The translations under genes were made by a program, and so were the position numbers. Shown here one piece after another: positions 25,279 to 33,128 of a DNA stretch of 64,000 nucleotides. Every line of letters starts with the position of its first letter. The stretch's first letter is position 1. The stretch lies in contig NZ_RHIB01000002.1 in NCBI RefSeq assembly GCF_003710255.1, positions 620,001-684,000 on the forward strand, in the 5' to 3' direction. This stretch comes from Alteribacter keqinensis. GTDB lineage: Bacteria > Bacillota > Bacilli > Bacillales > Salisediminibacteriaceae. The notes under the pieces are model-generated. The model was not told the origin of the DNA, did no database searches, and saw only the letters and a list, made by a program, of their open reading frames with translations.

Positions 25279-26970
25279 GTGGATAAACAAACCCTTCTTT
25301 CACAAATAGAAGAAAAGCTCCGGTTTATATACGGGGACGAATACGAAAAGTCGTATATGGAAGGCATGAAGGACCTTGTTTCCAGCTGGGAATCCAGGAA
25401 CTTTGAACAGCCCCGCCCTATTTCCGAGCGAAACGTTTATATGATTACTTACGGAGACAGCTTTTATGAAAACGGAAGACCTACGCTGGAAACTCTGCAC
25501 AAATTCCTGAAAAATAATATCGGTGAAACGATCACCGACGTTCATTTACTGCCTATGTTTCCTTACACGTCAGATGACGGCTTTTCTGTTACGGATTACC
25601 GCGAGATCAATCCTGAACTGGGAAACTGGGAACACATTGAAGCTTTGTCGGAAGACTACAGGCTCATGTTCGATTTTGTCGCTAATCACATTTCAAAATC
25701 ATCCGAATGGTTTAAGGGCTATTTGAACGATGATCCGAAATACAGAGGCTACTTTATTCCAAAAGACGACAGCTTTGATACAAGCCGTGTCGTCCGGCCC
25801 CGCACCTCTCATCTTTACCATGAATATGAGGGGAAAGACGGGACTAAAACAGCCTGGACCACTTTCAGTGAAGATCAGGTTGATGTAAACGTCCGCCATT
25901 TCCCGGTTCTTTTGGAGCTTACGGACATCCTGCTTGAGTACGCACAAAAAGGCGGCACAAGTATCAGACTCGATGCCATCGGCTTTCTGTGGAAACGCTC
26001 GGGAACAACAAGTATCCATCTTCCGGAAACACACGCTATTATAGAGCTGTGGCACCTTGTTCTTGACTACTTCAAAGAAGGAACACAGATCATCACTGAA
26101 ACGAACGTCCCTCATAAAGAAAATATCAGCTACTTTGGTGACGGGGAAAACGAAGCGCACATGGTTTATCAGTTCTCTCTCCCGCCCCTTATGCTGTATA
26201 CACTCACAACACACGACAGCACAAAAATGACAGAATGGGCAAAAACAATCGGGAAGGTCTCTGACGAAGCAACCTACTTTAATTTTCTCGCAAGCCACGA
26301 CGGCATCGGCATGCGCCCCACAGAAGGGATTCTTTCCGAGGAAGACAAGCAGATGCTCGTTGATAAAGTCCGGGAAAACGGCGGCCGTGTTTCGTATAAA
26401 AGCAACCCCGACGGATCAGAGTCCGTTTACGAACTGAATATTAATTATTCTGAAGCCCTGGTCAATAAAGGAGATGGTGAATCGGATGAAGAAGCTGTTA
26501 AGAAGTCACTTGCAGCCCACTCTGTTCTTACATCCTTCATGGGGGTGCCGGCGATTTATTATCACTCTCTCCTGGGCTCCAAAAATGACTATGCAGGACT
26601 TGAAGCTTCAGGAATCAACCGCCGCATTAACAGAGAAAAGCTTGAATACGAAAGAATTGCTGACGAATTAAATACAGATGCGTATCGTAAGTCCATTTAC
26701 GAAGGCATGCAGGAGCTTGTACGCATCCGCCGGAATGAATCTGCTTTTTCCCCATATGCTGATCAGCAGGTTCTCGATCTTGGTGCCTCTGTGTTTGCTT
26801 TGAAACGTACAAATACAGAAACAGGTAACACTGTCTACGCTGTTGTCAACGTAACCAATGAACACGTTTCTGTCGACCTGCCGGAAGCAGGTACTGACCT
26901 CTTCACAGGAGAGCGCACGGGCAAAGCAGTGACACTTGCTCCTTATCAGTACATTTGGGTGAAAAAATAA
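25279..26970 (+). CDS. GH13_18 sugar phosphorylase, probable glucosylglycerate phosphorylase
   Basis: A 563-residue member of the sucrose-phosphorylase subfamily. The four GH13 regions are visible: DFVANHIS, SIRLDAIGFLWK (nucleophile Asp), ITETNVPHKEN (acid/base Glu) and FLASHDGIGMRP. The subfamily contains sucrose, sucrose-6-phosphate and glucosylglycerate phosphorylases. The adjoining glycerate kinase and the mannosylglycerate genes before it favour phosphorolysis of 2-O-alpha-glucosylglycerate to glucose 1-phosphate and glycerate. GTG 25279 is chosen because AAGGATGAT is spaced correctly before it, whereas the ATG at 25270 overlaps that site. A 560-base gap separates it from mngB. Confidence 0.8.
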   Translation: MDKQTLLSQIEEKLRFIYGDEYEKSYMEGMKDLVSSWESRNFEQPRPISERNVYMITYGDSFYENGRPTLETLHKFLKNNIGETITDVHLLPMFPYTSDDGFSVTDYREINPELGNWEHIEALSEDYRLMFDFVANHISKSSEWFKGYLNDDPKYRGYFIPKDDSFDTSRVVRPRTSHLYHEYEGKDGTKTAWTTFSEDQVDVNVRHFPVLLELTDILLEYAQKGGTSIRLDAIGFLWKRSGTTSIHLPETHAIIELWHLVLDYFKEGTQIITETNVPHKENISYFGDGENEAHMVYQFSLPPLMLYTLTTHDSTKMTEWAKTIGKVSDEATYFNFLASHDGIGMRPTEGILSEEDKQMLVDKVRENGGRVSYKSNPDGSESVYELNINYSEALVNKGDGESDEEAVKKSLAAHSVLTSFMGVPAIYYHSLLGSKNDYAGLEASGINRRINREKLEYERIADELNTDAYRKSIYEGMQELVRIRRNESAFSPYADQQVLDLGASVFALKRTNTETGNTVYAVVNVTNEHVSVDLPEAGTDLFTGERTGKAVTLAPYQYIWVKK

Positions 26971-27010
26971 CTCTATTTTTAATAACACTACAGACGGGAA
27001 GTGATTAGAG

Positions 27011-28144
27011 ATGCACATCTTGATTGCCCCTGATTCATTTAAGGGATCGATCTCGAGTGTTCAGGCGGCTAGAACCATTGAGAGTGGCATTAAGGCTGTT
27101 TCTCCCCATGCAGTGACCCGCTCTTTTCCCATGGCAGACGGAGGAGAAGGAACAGTTGATGCCATCATGACGGCTACAGGGGGAGAACGAATTACGAAAA
27201 AAGTGCACGATCCCCTGTTTCGTCCCGTTAACGCAGAATTCGGATGGATTCCAGACAAAAAAACGGCAGTCATCGAGACTGCCGCCGCCTCAGGCCTGCC
27301 CTTACTAAAGCCAGAAGAGCTTGCCCCCCACACCTGTTCCACCTATGGAACAGGTGAATTAATAAAAGAAGCACTGGACTTAGGGGCTGAAACCGTTATT
27401 TTGGGACTCGGCGGCAGTGCGACCGTTGATGCCGGTGTCGGCCTGTTTCAGGCACTTGGTCTGCGTGTTTACGACAAAAATGGGGAATTGACCAGGTATC
27501 CAGGAGGGAACCTGAAACAAATCGCCGCCCTTGAAACCTCTGGTTTAGACAAAAGGCTTCATGATGTTACGATCATAGTGGCTTCTGACGTAACAAACCC
27601 TCTGCTCGGCCCAAATGGTGCCATCTCTGTTTTCGGTCCTCAAAAAGGGGTCACACCGGAACTTCTGGAACGGTTTGAAGATGGCATGAGACACTTCTCC
27701 ACCGTAGTATCAAACCACACAGGCCGTAATGAAATACAGACACCCGGGAGTGGAGCTGCCGGGGGAATCGGTTACTTGCTTCATTCCTTATTGGATGTCA
27801 CATTCAAACCTGGCCTCGAATTGGTTGTTGAAGAGAGCAGACTTGAGGAACTCCTCCCTTCTGTTGATCTGATTATTACAGGTGAGGGAAAAGTAGATGG
27901 ACAATCGCTGTTTGGAAAGGTGCCTGTCGGCCTTGGAAAGCTCGCCAAACGTCATGGTATACCACTGGTTGCCTTTGCAGGTACCATCGGTAAAGGGAGC
28001 GAGGAGCTCGAGAAGTACGGCGTGAGCGTGATTCACCCACTCGCAACCGGCCCGATGGCACTTGAAGAAGCCATGATAAACGGAGAACCGCTCCTTTATG
28101 AAGCTGCTGTACGCCTTATGAAAACATTGACATTGTTTAATTAA
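27011..28144 (+). CDS. garK: glycerate kinase
   Basis: A 377-residue type II glycerate 2-kinase (GarK/GlxK). It begins with IAPDSFKGSISS and contains MADGGEGTVDA, GLGGSATVDAGVG and the C-terminal ITGEGKVDGQSLFGKVPVG. It phosphorylates D-glycerate to 2-phosphoglycerate, feeding glycolysis. It closes the locus: both GH38 hydrolysis and GH13_18 phosphorolysis would release glycerate. The gap from the phosphorylase is 40 bases with GGGAAGTGATTAG before the ATG. Confidence 0.9.
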   Translation: MHILIAPDSFKGSISSVQAARTIESGIKAVSPHAVTRSFPMADGGEGTVDAIMTATGGERITKKVHDPLFRPVNAEFGWIPDKKTAVIETAAASGLPLLKPEELAPHTCSTYGTGELIKEALDLGAETVILGLGGSATVDAGVGLFQALGLRVYDKNGELTRYPGGNLKQIAALETSGLDKRLHDVTIIVASDVTNPLLGPNGAISVFGPQKGVTPELLERFEDGMRHFSTVVSNHTGRNEIQTPGSGAAGGIGYLLHSLLDVTFKPGLELVVEESRLEELLPSVDLIITGEGKVDGQSLFGKVPVGLGKLAKRHGIPLVAFAGTIGKGSEELEKYGVSVIHPLATGPMALEEAMINGEPLLYEAAVRLMKTLTLFN

Positions 28145-28147
28145 TAG

Positions 28148-28187
28148 GTCAAAACGTTCGGGGGAGTTACTCTTCCGGACGTTTTTA
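28148..28187 (+). terminator. terminator of the glycerate-sugar locus
   Basis: An imperfect stem of the type AAACGT(T)CGGGGGAG / TCTTCCGGACGTTTTT follows the glycerate kinase stop. Confidence 0.65.
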
Positions 28188-28198
28188 GCTTTCTTCTA

Positions 28199-28227
28199 TT
28201 GCAAAAAACAACAGAGTAACGTACACT
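28199..28227 (+). promoter_or_regulatory. promoter overlapping the Zur box
   Basis: TTGCAA (28199-28204), 17-bp spacer, TACACT (28222-28227). The Zur-like box begins three bases later, so bound Zur would cover the start site. Confidence 0.6.
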
Positions 28228-28229
28228 TT

Positions 28230-28250
28230 AAATCGTAATAATTTCGCTTT
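28230..28250. promoter_or_regulatory. Zur box upstream of the flavoprotein gene
   Basis: The site AAATCGTAATAATTT plus CGCTTT matches the Bacillus Zur consensus (AAATCGTAATNATTACGATTT type) at 19 of 20 fixed positions bar two central-right changes, roughly 18-19 identities. A second site precedes zagA. Confidence 0.75.
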
Positions 28251-28273
28251 ACAACATTGTGGAGGTGTGTGAT

Positions 28274-29440
28274 GTGTTTAATTGGACGATTATCGGGGGC
28301 GGCATACAAGGAGCTGTTATGGCCAGTTTCCTTGCTGATTCCGGTGTAGAACCTGCTCAGATTGCCGTGATTGACCCTAATGAAGAGCCTTTGGCAAACT
28401 GGAAACACTGCACGTCTAAAATAGGAATGGATTACCTGAGATCGCCCTTCGTTCATCACCTTGCGCAATCCCCCTTCTCTCTTGATTCCTATGCGAAAAA
28501 AGAAGAGTTTGTAAAGCCGTTTTTCGGAAGGCGGAAACGCCCGCTTCTTCAAATGTTTAATGCTCATTCAGATACTGTTCTTACAGACCGTGGCCTGAAC
28601 CAGAGTTGGATTAAAAGCCGTGTCTCGGGGATAAGAAAAGTCCGTAACCACTGGCAGCTCCGCTTATCTGATGGAAGACTGATAGACTCCAGACACGTCG
28701 TCGCTGCTATCGGGCTTGGCGAACAGCCATATTGGCCTGAGTGGGCAAAAGAGATCAGAAGTGACTCCCCTTCCGCTGTTGCCCATGTATTTGACAGAGA
28801 TCTGGACACGGATTCCATAAAAGGGCCGGTTACCATTGTCGGCGGCGGGATTACCGCAGCACACCTTGCTGTAAAACTGGCCGGTCAAGAGCCCGGTAAT
28901 GTTACCCTTCTTAAACGCCACCCCTTCCGTATTCATGAGTTCGACAGCGATTCAGGATGGATGGGTCCTAAAAACATGAGCCGGTTTCAAAAAGTCAATG
29001 ATCTCGCCAAGCGACGCCGGATCATTCGTCAGGCCAGACACCGGGGATCGATTCCTCAGGAGCTGCACATGAACCTTCTGCATCTGGAACGTTCCGGCAG
29101 ACTTAAGATTAACCATGGAGACATTACACATGCAGCACAAACCTCAGACGGCATTATTACTTTATACGGGGATAACAACGTCCTTCATCAGACCCGTACT
29201 GTTATTCTGGCTACCGGTTTTATACAGGAAGCACCGGGTATGAACTGGCTTGAACCTCTGATAAAAGACCATAAGCTCAAGTGCGCTGAGTGCGGTTATC
29301 CTGTCGTTTCTGAAAGTCTTGAGTGGTGTGATCACCTCTATCTGATGGGCGGATTGGCGGAGCTCGAGCTCGGCCCTACTGCCAGAAATATATCCGGTGC
29401 CAGACGAGGTGCCGGCCGTATCGTTCAGCACGCACTATAG
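28274..29440 (+). CDS. FAD/NAD(P)-binding oxidoreductase, probable Zur regulon member
   Basis: A 388-residue two-dinucleotide-binding flavoprotein. The FAD Rossmann motif [10 protein letters not shown] is at the N-terminus and a second one, [15 protein letters not shown], near residue 190. Its layout recalls the SidA/IucD/PvdA N-hydroxylase group and YpdA-like reductases, but I cannot name the substrate. The C-terminus carries CAECGYP. The GTG at 28274 follows GGAGGT; the GTG at 28259 overlaps that site. The gene sits under a Zur-like box and directly precedes the Zur-type gene zagA, so a role during zinc limitation is likely. It could instead be a thiol or siderophore-type oxidoreductase. 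Confidence 0.72.
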   Translation: MFNWTIIGGGIQGAVMASFLADSGVEPAQIAVIDPNEEPLANWKHCTSKIGMDYLRSPFVHHLAQSPFSLDSYAKKEEFVKPFFGRRKRPLLQMFNAHSDTVLTDRGLNQSWIKSRVSGIRKVRNHWQLRLSDGRLIDSRHVVAAIGLGEQPYWPEWAKEIRSDSPSAVAHVFDRDLDTDSIKGPVTIVGGGITAAHLAVKLAGQEPGNVTLLKRHPFRIHEFDSDSGWMGPKNMSRFQKVNDLAKRRRIIRQARHRGSIPQELHMNLLHLERSGRLKINHGDITHAAQTSDGIITLYGDNNVLHQTRTVILATGFIQEAPGMNWLEPLIKDHKLKCAECGYPVVSESLEWCDHLYLMGGLAELELGPTARNISGARRGAGRIVQHAL

Positions 29441-29459
29441 ATCGTAATGATTTTGTTTA
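29439..29459. promoter_or_regulatory. Zur box upstream of zagA
   Basis: TCGTAATGATTTTGT (29442-29456) carries an exact left half (TCGTAAT-N-ATT) and a degenerate right half of the Zur consensus. It lies 30 bases before the zagA start. Confidence 0.6.
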
Positions 29460-29484
29460 TCAACCATTTCAAGGAGATGATCCA

Positions 29485-30687
29485 ATGACAAAGATAAGAG
29501 TACCTGTTACGGTTTTAAGCGGTTTTCTCGGAGCAGGTAAAACAACATTACTGAACCATATTTTAGCCAACAGGGATAATAAAAGAGTTGCCGTTATCGT
29601 CAATGATATGAGCGAAATCAACATTGACGGTGATCTGATTAATCAGGGAGGATTCTCCCGGACGGAAGAAAAGCTCGTAGAAATGCAAAACGGATGTATC
29701 TGCTGTACTCTCCGGGAAGACTTGATTCTTGAAGTTGAAAAGCTGATTCAGGCAGGAGATATTGATTACCTCGTCATTGAGTCAACAGGGATAAGCGAAC
29801 CCGTTCCCGTTGCCCAGACGTTTACGTATATGGATGAAGACATGAATGTGGATCTCACGGCCATCTCCAGACTTGATACAATGGTGACCGTTGTTGATGC
29901 TTATTCTTTTTGGAACGATTATGCGAGCGGCGATACCCTGGTGGAACGAGGCGAAGGTGTAGATGAAACAGATCATCGAGATGTTGTGGACCTGTTAATT
30001 GACCAGGTTGAGTTTGCCAATGTGATTGTATTAAACAAAACAGACAAAATAAGTAAAGAGGATGCCACTCAGCTGAAAGCTGTTCTGACAAAGCTGAACC
30101 CTGATGCCAAAATCATAAGCTCTTCTTTTGGCAATGTCCCTCTTACGGAGGTTCTTGATACGAAAAGCTTTGATTTTGAAAAGGCAAGCCACAGCGCAGG
30201 ATGGATTAAAGAACTCAATGAAGAACACATACCTGAAACGGACGAATACGGTATCTCTTCGTTTGTTTACCGGAAACGACGCCCTTTCCACCCCGAGCGC
30301 CTCATGAACTGGCTGGAAAACTGGCCGGAAGACGTGATTCGCGCGAAAGGATTTTTCTGGGCTGCCACACGCAATGACATGGCGGGTCTTCTCTCCCAGG
30401 CTGGCGGGTCCATCACCATTTCCGCAGCCGGGGACTGGATCGCTTCTTATCCAGAAGAAGAACAGCAACAGTTATTTGCCCAGGACCCTGAGTTGAAAAA
30501 GGGATGGGAAGAGCCTTACGGTGACCGCGCCAATGAGATTGTTTTTATCGGCATCGAGATGGACGATGATAAAGTAAGCCGGTCCCTGGACGAATGCGTC
30601 CTTACCGATGAAGAAATGAAACAGGACTGGTCTGAATTTCACGATCCCCTGCCGTCCTTTACTGTAAAAGATCCGTCAGAGGTATAG
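29485..30687 (+). CDS. zagA: zinc metallochaperone GTPase of the COG0523 family
   Basis: A 400-residue CobW/COG0523 GTPase like B. subtilis YciC/ZagA. It has the P-loop [11 protein letters not shown], the metal-binding [11 protein letters not shown] (CxCC), IESTGISEP and VLNKTD. It helps deliver zinc to client enzymes, notably the folate enzyme FolE, when zinc is scarce; in B. subtilis it is repressed by Zur. The Zur-like sites ahead of this gene and of the preceding flavoprotein match that regulation. AAGGAG precedes the ATG. Confidence 0.9.
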   Translation: MTKIRVPVTVLSGFLGAGKTTLLNHILANRDNKRVAVIVNDMSEINIDGDLINQGGFSRTEEKLVEMQNGCICCTLREDLILEVEKLIQAGDIDYLVIESTGISEPVPVAQTFTYMDEDMNVDLTAISRLDTMVTVVDAYSFWNDYASGDTLVERGEGVDETDHRDVVDLLIDQVEFANVIVLNKTDKISKEDATQLKAVLTKLNPDAKIISSSFGNVPLTEVLDTKSFDFEKASHSAGWIKELNEEHIPETDEYGISSFVYRKRRPFHPERLMNWLENWPEDVIRAKGFFWAATRNDMAGLLSQAGGSITISAAGDWIASYPEEEQQQLFAQDPELKKGWEEPYGDRANEIVFIGIEMDDDKVSRSLDECVLTDEEMKQDWSEFHDPLPSFTVKDPSEV

Positions 30688-30695
30688 AAACCTGA

Positions 30696-30728
30696 GAGTC
30701 GAAAGGTCACTCCCTTTCGGCTCTTTTG
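30696..30728 (+). terminator. terminator of zagA
   Basis: GAGTCGAAAGG pairs with CCTTTCGGCTC and is followed by TTTT. Confidence 0.75.
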
Positions 30729-30729
30729 T

Positions 30730-30745
30730 CGTTTCACGTGAAACA
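30730..30745. promoter_or_regulatory. parS site (ParB/Spo0J binding)
   Basis: The 16-mer at 30730-30745 reads CGTTTCACGTGAAACA and matches the Bacillus parS consensus TGTTTCACGTGAAACA at 15 of 16 bases, including the complete 14-bp palindrome. It lies between the zagA terminator and the next promoter. Such sites load ParB for chromosome segregation and are concentrated near the replication origin. Confidence 0.85.
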
Positions 30746-30749
30746 ATGT

Positions 30750-30777
30750 TTGATTTTCCCAATGGACATCGTATACT
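30750..30777 (+). promoter_or_regulatory. sigma-A-type promoter
   Basis: TTGATT (30750-30755), 16-bp spacer, TATACT (30772-30777), 37 bases before the GTG start at 30814. Confidence 0.7.
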
Positions 30778-30813
30778 ACAGAAAGACAACCTATGTTATG
30801 GGAGAGGATAACA

Positions 30814-31530
30814 GTGACAAAATCAAAACATGAAATACGCGAAACTGTATGGGAGACAATGGAACAGGAAAAAGTCGGACGCTTTCCTTTCCCGTTAAGA
30901 GGAAGAATACCTAATTTTAAAGGGGCTGAAGCGGCTGCCAGACATGTGTTCGGCCTCGACGTATATAAAAATGCAAAGGTTGTAAAAGTTAATCCCGACT
31001 CACCGCAGCTGCCGATACGCGCACAGGTACTAAAGGATGGAAAGACACTGCTCATCCCTACTCCCCGCCTGAAGGACGGATTTGTTATAATCGATCCGGC
31101 TCACGTACCTCCGGGGGAAGAACGGAAAGCGGCAAGCTTGAAACATATGAACAGCTATGGAAAAGTAACTCCCCTTGACGCCTTGCCTCCAATCGACCTC
31201 CTCGTAGTCGGATCTGTCGCTCTTCACCGCGACGGACGCCGCCTCGGAAAAGGAGAAGGCTATGCGGACCGCGAATACGCCATTCTCCGGGAATTGGGCA
31301 ACCCTGAAATCCCTGTGATCGGAACCGTCAATGCTGTTCAGCTTGTAAAAGATGATATTCCCAGGGACGAATATGACCTTGCAGTGGATTACATCGCTAC
31401 GGAACATGAGGTGTTTGCTACAAACACACCATACGAAAAGCCTAAGGGAATTGTCTGGGACCGGGTTACGGATGAAGAAAAGAGGGAAATGCCTGTCCTT
31501 GAAGAGATTTGGAAGATTACCCGGAATTAA
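30814..31530 (+). CDS. 5-formyltetrahydrofolate cyclo-ligase family protein
   Basis: A 238-residue protein resembling the 5-FTHF cyclo-ligase/MTHFSD branch: VWETMEQEKV at the start, FKGAEAAARHVF, and the pattern IDLLVVGSVALHRDGRRLGKGEGYADREYA, which carries the GKGxGYxDxE signature. The classical enzyme converts 5-formyl-THF to methenyl-THF with ATP; whether this longer divergent branch does so is not known. The start is GTG 30814, eight bases after GGGAGAGG. It has its own promoter, just past parS. Confidence 0.75.
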   Translation: MTKSKHEIRETVWETMEQEKVGRFPFPLRGRIPNFKGAEAAARHVFGLDVYKNAKVVKVNPDSPQLPIRAQVLKDGKTLLIPTPRLKDGFVIIDPAHVPPGEERKAASLKHMNSYGKVTPLDALPPIDLLVVGSVALHRDGRRLGKGEGYADREYAILRELGNPEIPVIGTVNAVQLVKDDIPRDEYDLAVDYIATEHEVFATNTPYEKPKGIVWDRVTDEEKREMPVLEEIWKITRN

Positions 31531-31595
31531 AAAATTGGCAGGTTGTAAAATACGATAAAGAGTATAAAGTACGAGAGATATAGGAGCAATAAGCG

Positions 31596-31685
31596 ATGGG
31601 AAACCGCTATTTTCAGCAGGCCATCGAGGATGCTCATGAGTCAATGAATGCAACAGAAGCTATTTCTCCCGAAGATATGACTTAA
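31596..31685 (+). CDS. possible 29-residue small protein
   Basis: ATG 31596 follows AGGAG by nine bases and opens 29 codons (starting MGNRYFQQAIEDAHESM) ending nine bases before a strong terminator. It is acidic and soluble in composition. I do not recognise it. It may be co-transcribed with the cyclo-ligase-like gene 65 bases upstream. The case rests on the ribosome-binding site and position only. Confidence 0.4.
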   Translation: MGNRYFQQAIEDAHESMNATEAISPEDMT

Positions 31686-31693
31686 CCATTACA

Positions 31694-31731
31694 GAACCGC
31701 CCTTTTCTTTTTTGAGAGGGGCGGTTTTTTT
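31694..31731 (+). terminator. strong terminator
   Basis: AACCGCCC pairs with GGGGCGGTT and is followed by a T run. Confidence 0.85.
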
Positions 31732-31835
31732 CAGGTAAGGCAGATTTTCTGGCTGTTTATGGATGCTTTCGGGATGTTAGGAAGTAGTTGGGACGAATTT
31801 GGGTGACTCTGAGGCTGATTTCTGAGACTCTGAAA

Positions 31836-31960
31836 TTCTTTATGCAGAACTTTGGCCGTTTTATGGAGAACTTTGCTCTTTTATGCAGACTTTTGGACGA
31901 TTTATGGAGAACTTCTGACCTTTTATGCAGAACTTTGGACACTTTAAAGAGAATTAGTCA
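31836..31960. repeat. 21-bp period array, site 3
   Basis: TTATG (last copy TTAAA) occurs at 31840, 31861, 31881, 31902, 31923 and 31944, spacing 21, 20, 21, 21 and 21. The minus-strand unit reads AAGTTCTGCATAAA plus about seven variable bases, the same as the array at 59287. It lies between convergent genes. A minus-strand frame (31757-31942) gives a seven-residue repeat but has no credible ribosome-binding site. Confidence 0.8.
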
Positions 31961-32041
31961 TTTTTCGACAAAATCCACCCTCCCCTAACACAAACCCATG
32001 ATAAAATTAAGCCGCCACCTTTAGCAAACCGCCAACTCATT

Positions 32042-32082
32042 AAAAAGCCAGACAGCCTCCTAAAGGCTGTCTGGTCTTTTTT
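32042..32082. terminator. terminator of the 32081-32905 gene
   Basis: AGCCAGACAGCCT and AGGCTGTCTGGTCT form a long stem with A and T runs on both sides. It overlaps the stop codon region of the minus-strand gene. Confidence 0.85.
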
Positions 32083-32905
32083 ATTCGTAATGCACAGTCT
32101 TTAAGAAGATTCTCGAGTCGTGAACGTCTCCGTTGGCTGTGTTCCAAAACGTATCAACGCGGTACGGGACAAGTACGTTATCCTGATTTGCTTTGTAATT
32201 TGAATAATGAACAGTCCACCGTTCTTTTTGACCATCTCTGACTCTTTCTTCTGCCTGTACTTGCTCAATGAGACCTTCTTCATTAAAGGTGAGCGTATAG
32301 CTCAACGGTTCAACTCCGTCAAACTCTCCCTTCACTTCCCTTTCCCCGCTTTCCGTCCAAATCAACGAGTTGTTATGAACAAAGGATTGAGGAAACCAGG
32401 CCATCTCTGCAGCATAGCGGAATCTGTGGTTTTTTATCACTTGCGGCCCCGATGCTTTGTTAACCGGAAATACGGACCACAGACGGGTAAAAGAACTTCC
32501 TTCTTCCGGTTTTAATTTTTCCAGGCTGCTCATGCGGATAACCGGATTCAGCTTTGAAAATCCCATCCACATGTAGGCAGGCCGGTCGGTTAAAAAGAAC
32601 TGCTCCCCTTTTACAGGAACGAGCGGTCCTTTTTGTTTCCCACGGTGGAACCCTTCATACGTGATGAAAGCCTGTTTAAGATCCATTTGTGAGGCGATGT
32701 TCACTTTTGAAAGGTACGTAACAAGAGCCTTTGGCAGTTCCTCCACCTTTTTCTCCCCTGCTTCATCCTGTCCTTTTTTCAAATAGAGGACGTCCTCTCT
32801 GAACCGGTTTAAAAACACCCAGTTGCTGATCAAAAGGACCCCCAGGAACAGGACGGCAACGACAATAAAACTGACGACAATGTCAGATAAAATTTGTTCA
32901 AGCAT
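32081..32905 (-). CDS. hypothetical membrane-anchored protein (possibly DUF6544/6920-like)
   Basis: A 274-residue protein with one N-terminal membrane helix (residues 8-30) and a soluble domain rich in beta-type pattern, with MAWFPQSFV and LWSVFPVNK. The general pattern recalls the DUF6544 family, but this is a weak impression and no function is known. It lies alone between convergent terminators. Confidence 0.6.
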   Translation of the reverse strand: MLEQILSDIVVSFIVVAVLFLGVLLISNWVFLNRFREDVLYLKKGQDEAGEKKVEELPKALVTYLSKVNIASQMDLKQAFITYEGFHRGKQKGPLVPVKGEQFFLTDRPAYMWMGFSKLNPVIRMSSLEKLKPEEGSSFTRLWSVFPVNKASGPQVIKNHRFRYAAEMAWFPQSFVHNNSLIWTESGEREVKGEFDGVEPLSYTLTFNEEGLIEQVQAEERVRDGQKERWTVHYSNYKANQDNVLVPYRVDTFWNTANGDVHDSRIFLKTVHYE

Positions 32906-32982
32906 GTAAGCTCCCTCATTTCCATTCTCATTATCTTATTCATATACCCGTTTTCACCTGGACTTATTATAGTTGGTTTACG

Positions 32983-33075
32983 CTTATTGCACTCATGGGC
33001 GCCGGTGAGCCTCCAGCTCCCGCAGGAGTGCCGCGCATCATCAACATTGTTAAAGGTCAACAATGACCTTTAACA
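32983..33075. repeat. GC-rich dispersed element (short copy) plus palindrome
   Basis: ATGGGCGCCGGTGAGCCTCC and CCCGCAGGAGTGCCGCGC are family words. It is followed by the palindrome TGTTAAAGGTCA / TGACCTTTAACA (33048-33074); the right arm recurs next to the copy at 51380. Confidence 0.6.
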
Positions 33076-33084
33076 CATCCATTA

Positions 33085-33122
33085 TAATAAAAGCCATGGA
33101 CCTATATAAAGTCCATGGCTTA
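33085..33122 (-). terminator. terminator of cshA
   Basis: AAGCCATGGAC and GTCCATGGCTT form a perfect stem followed by T residues on the minus strand. Confidence 0.85.
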
Positions 33123-33128
33123 TCTTCA

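Noticed and set aside
31757-31942. Open frame with seven-residue repeats (KVLHKRS-like) on the minus strand, and similar frames at 36743-37021, 4615-4818 and 59242-59526
   Set aside because: They arise from the 21-bp DNA period. No ribosome-binding site precedes them, the frames differ between sites, and the composition is unlike nearby genes.
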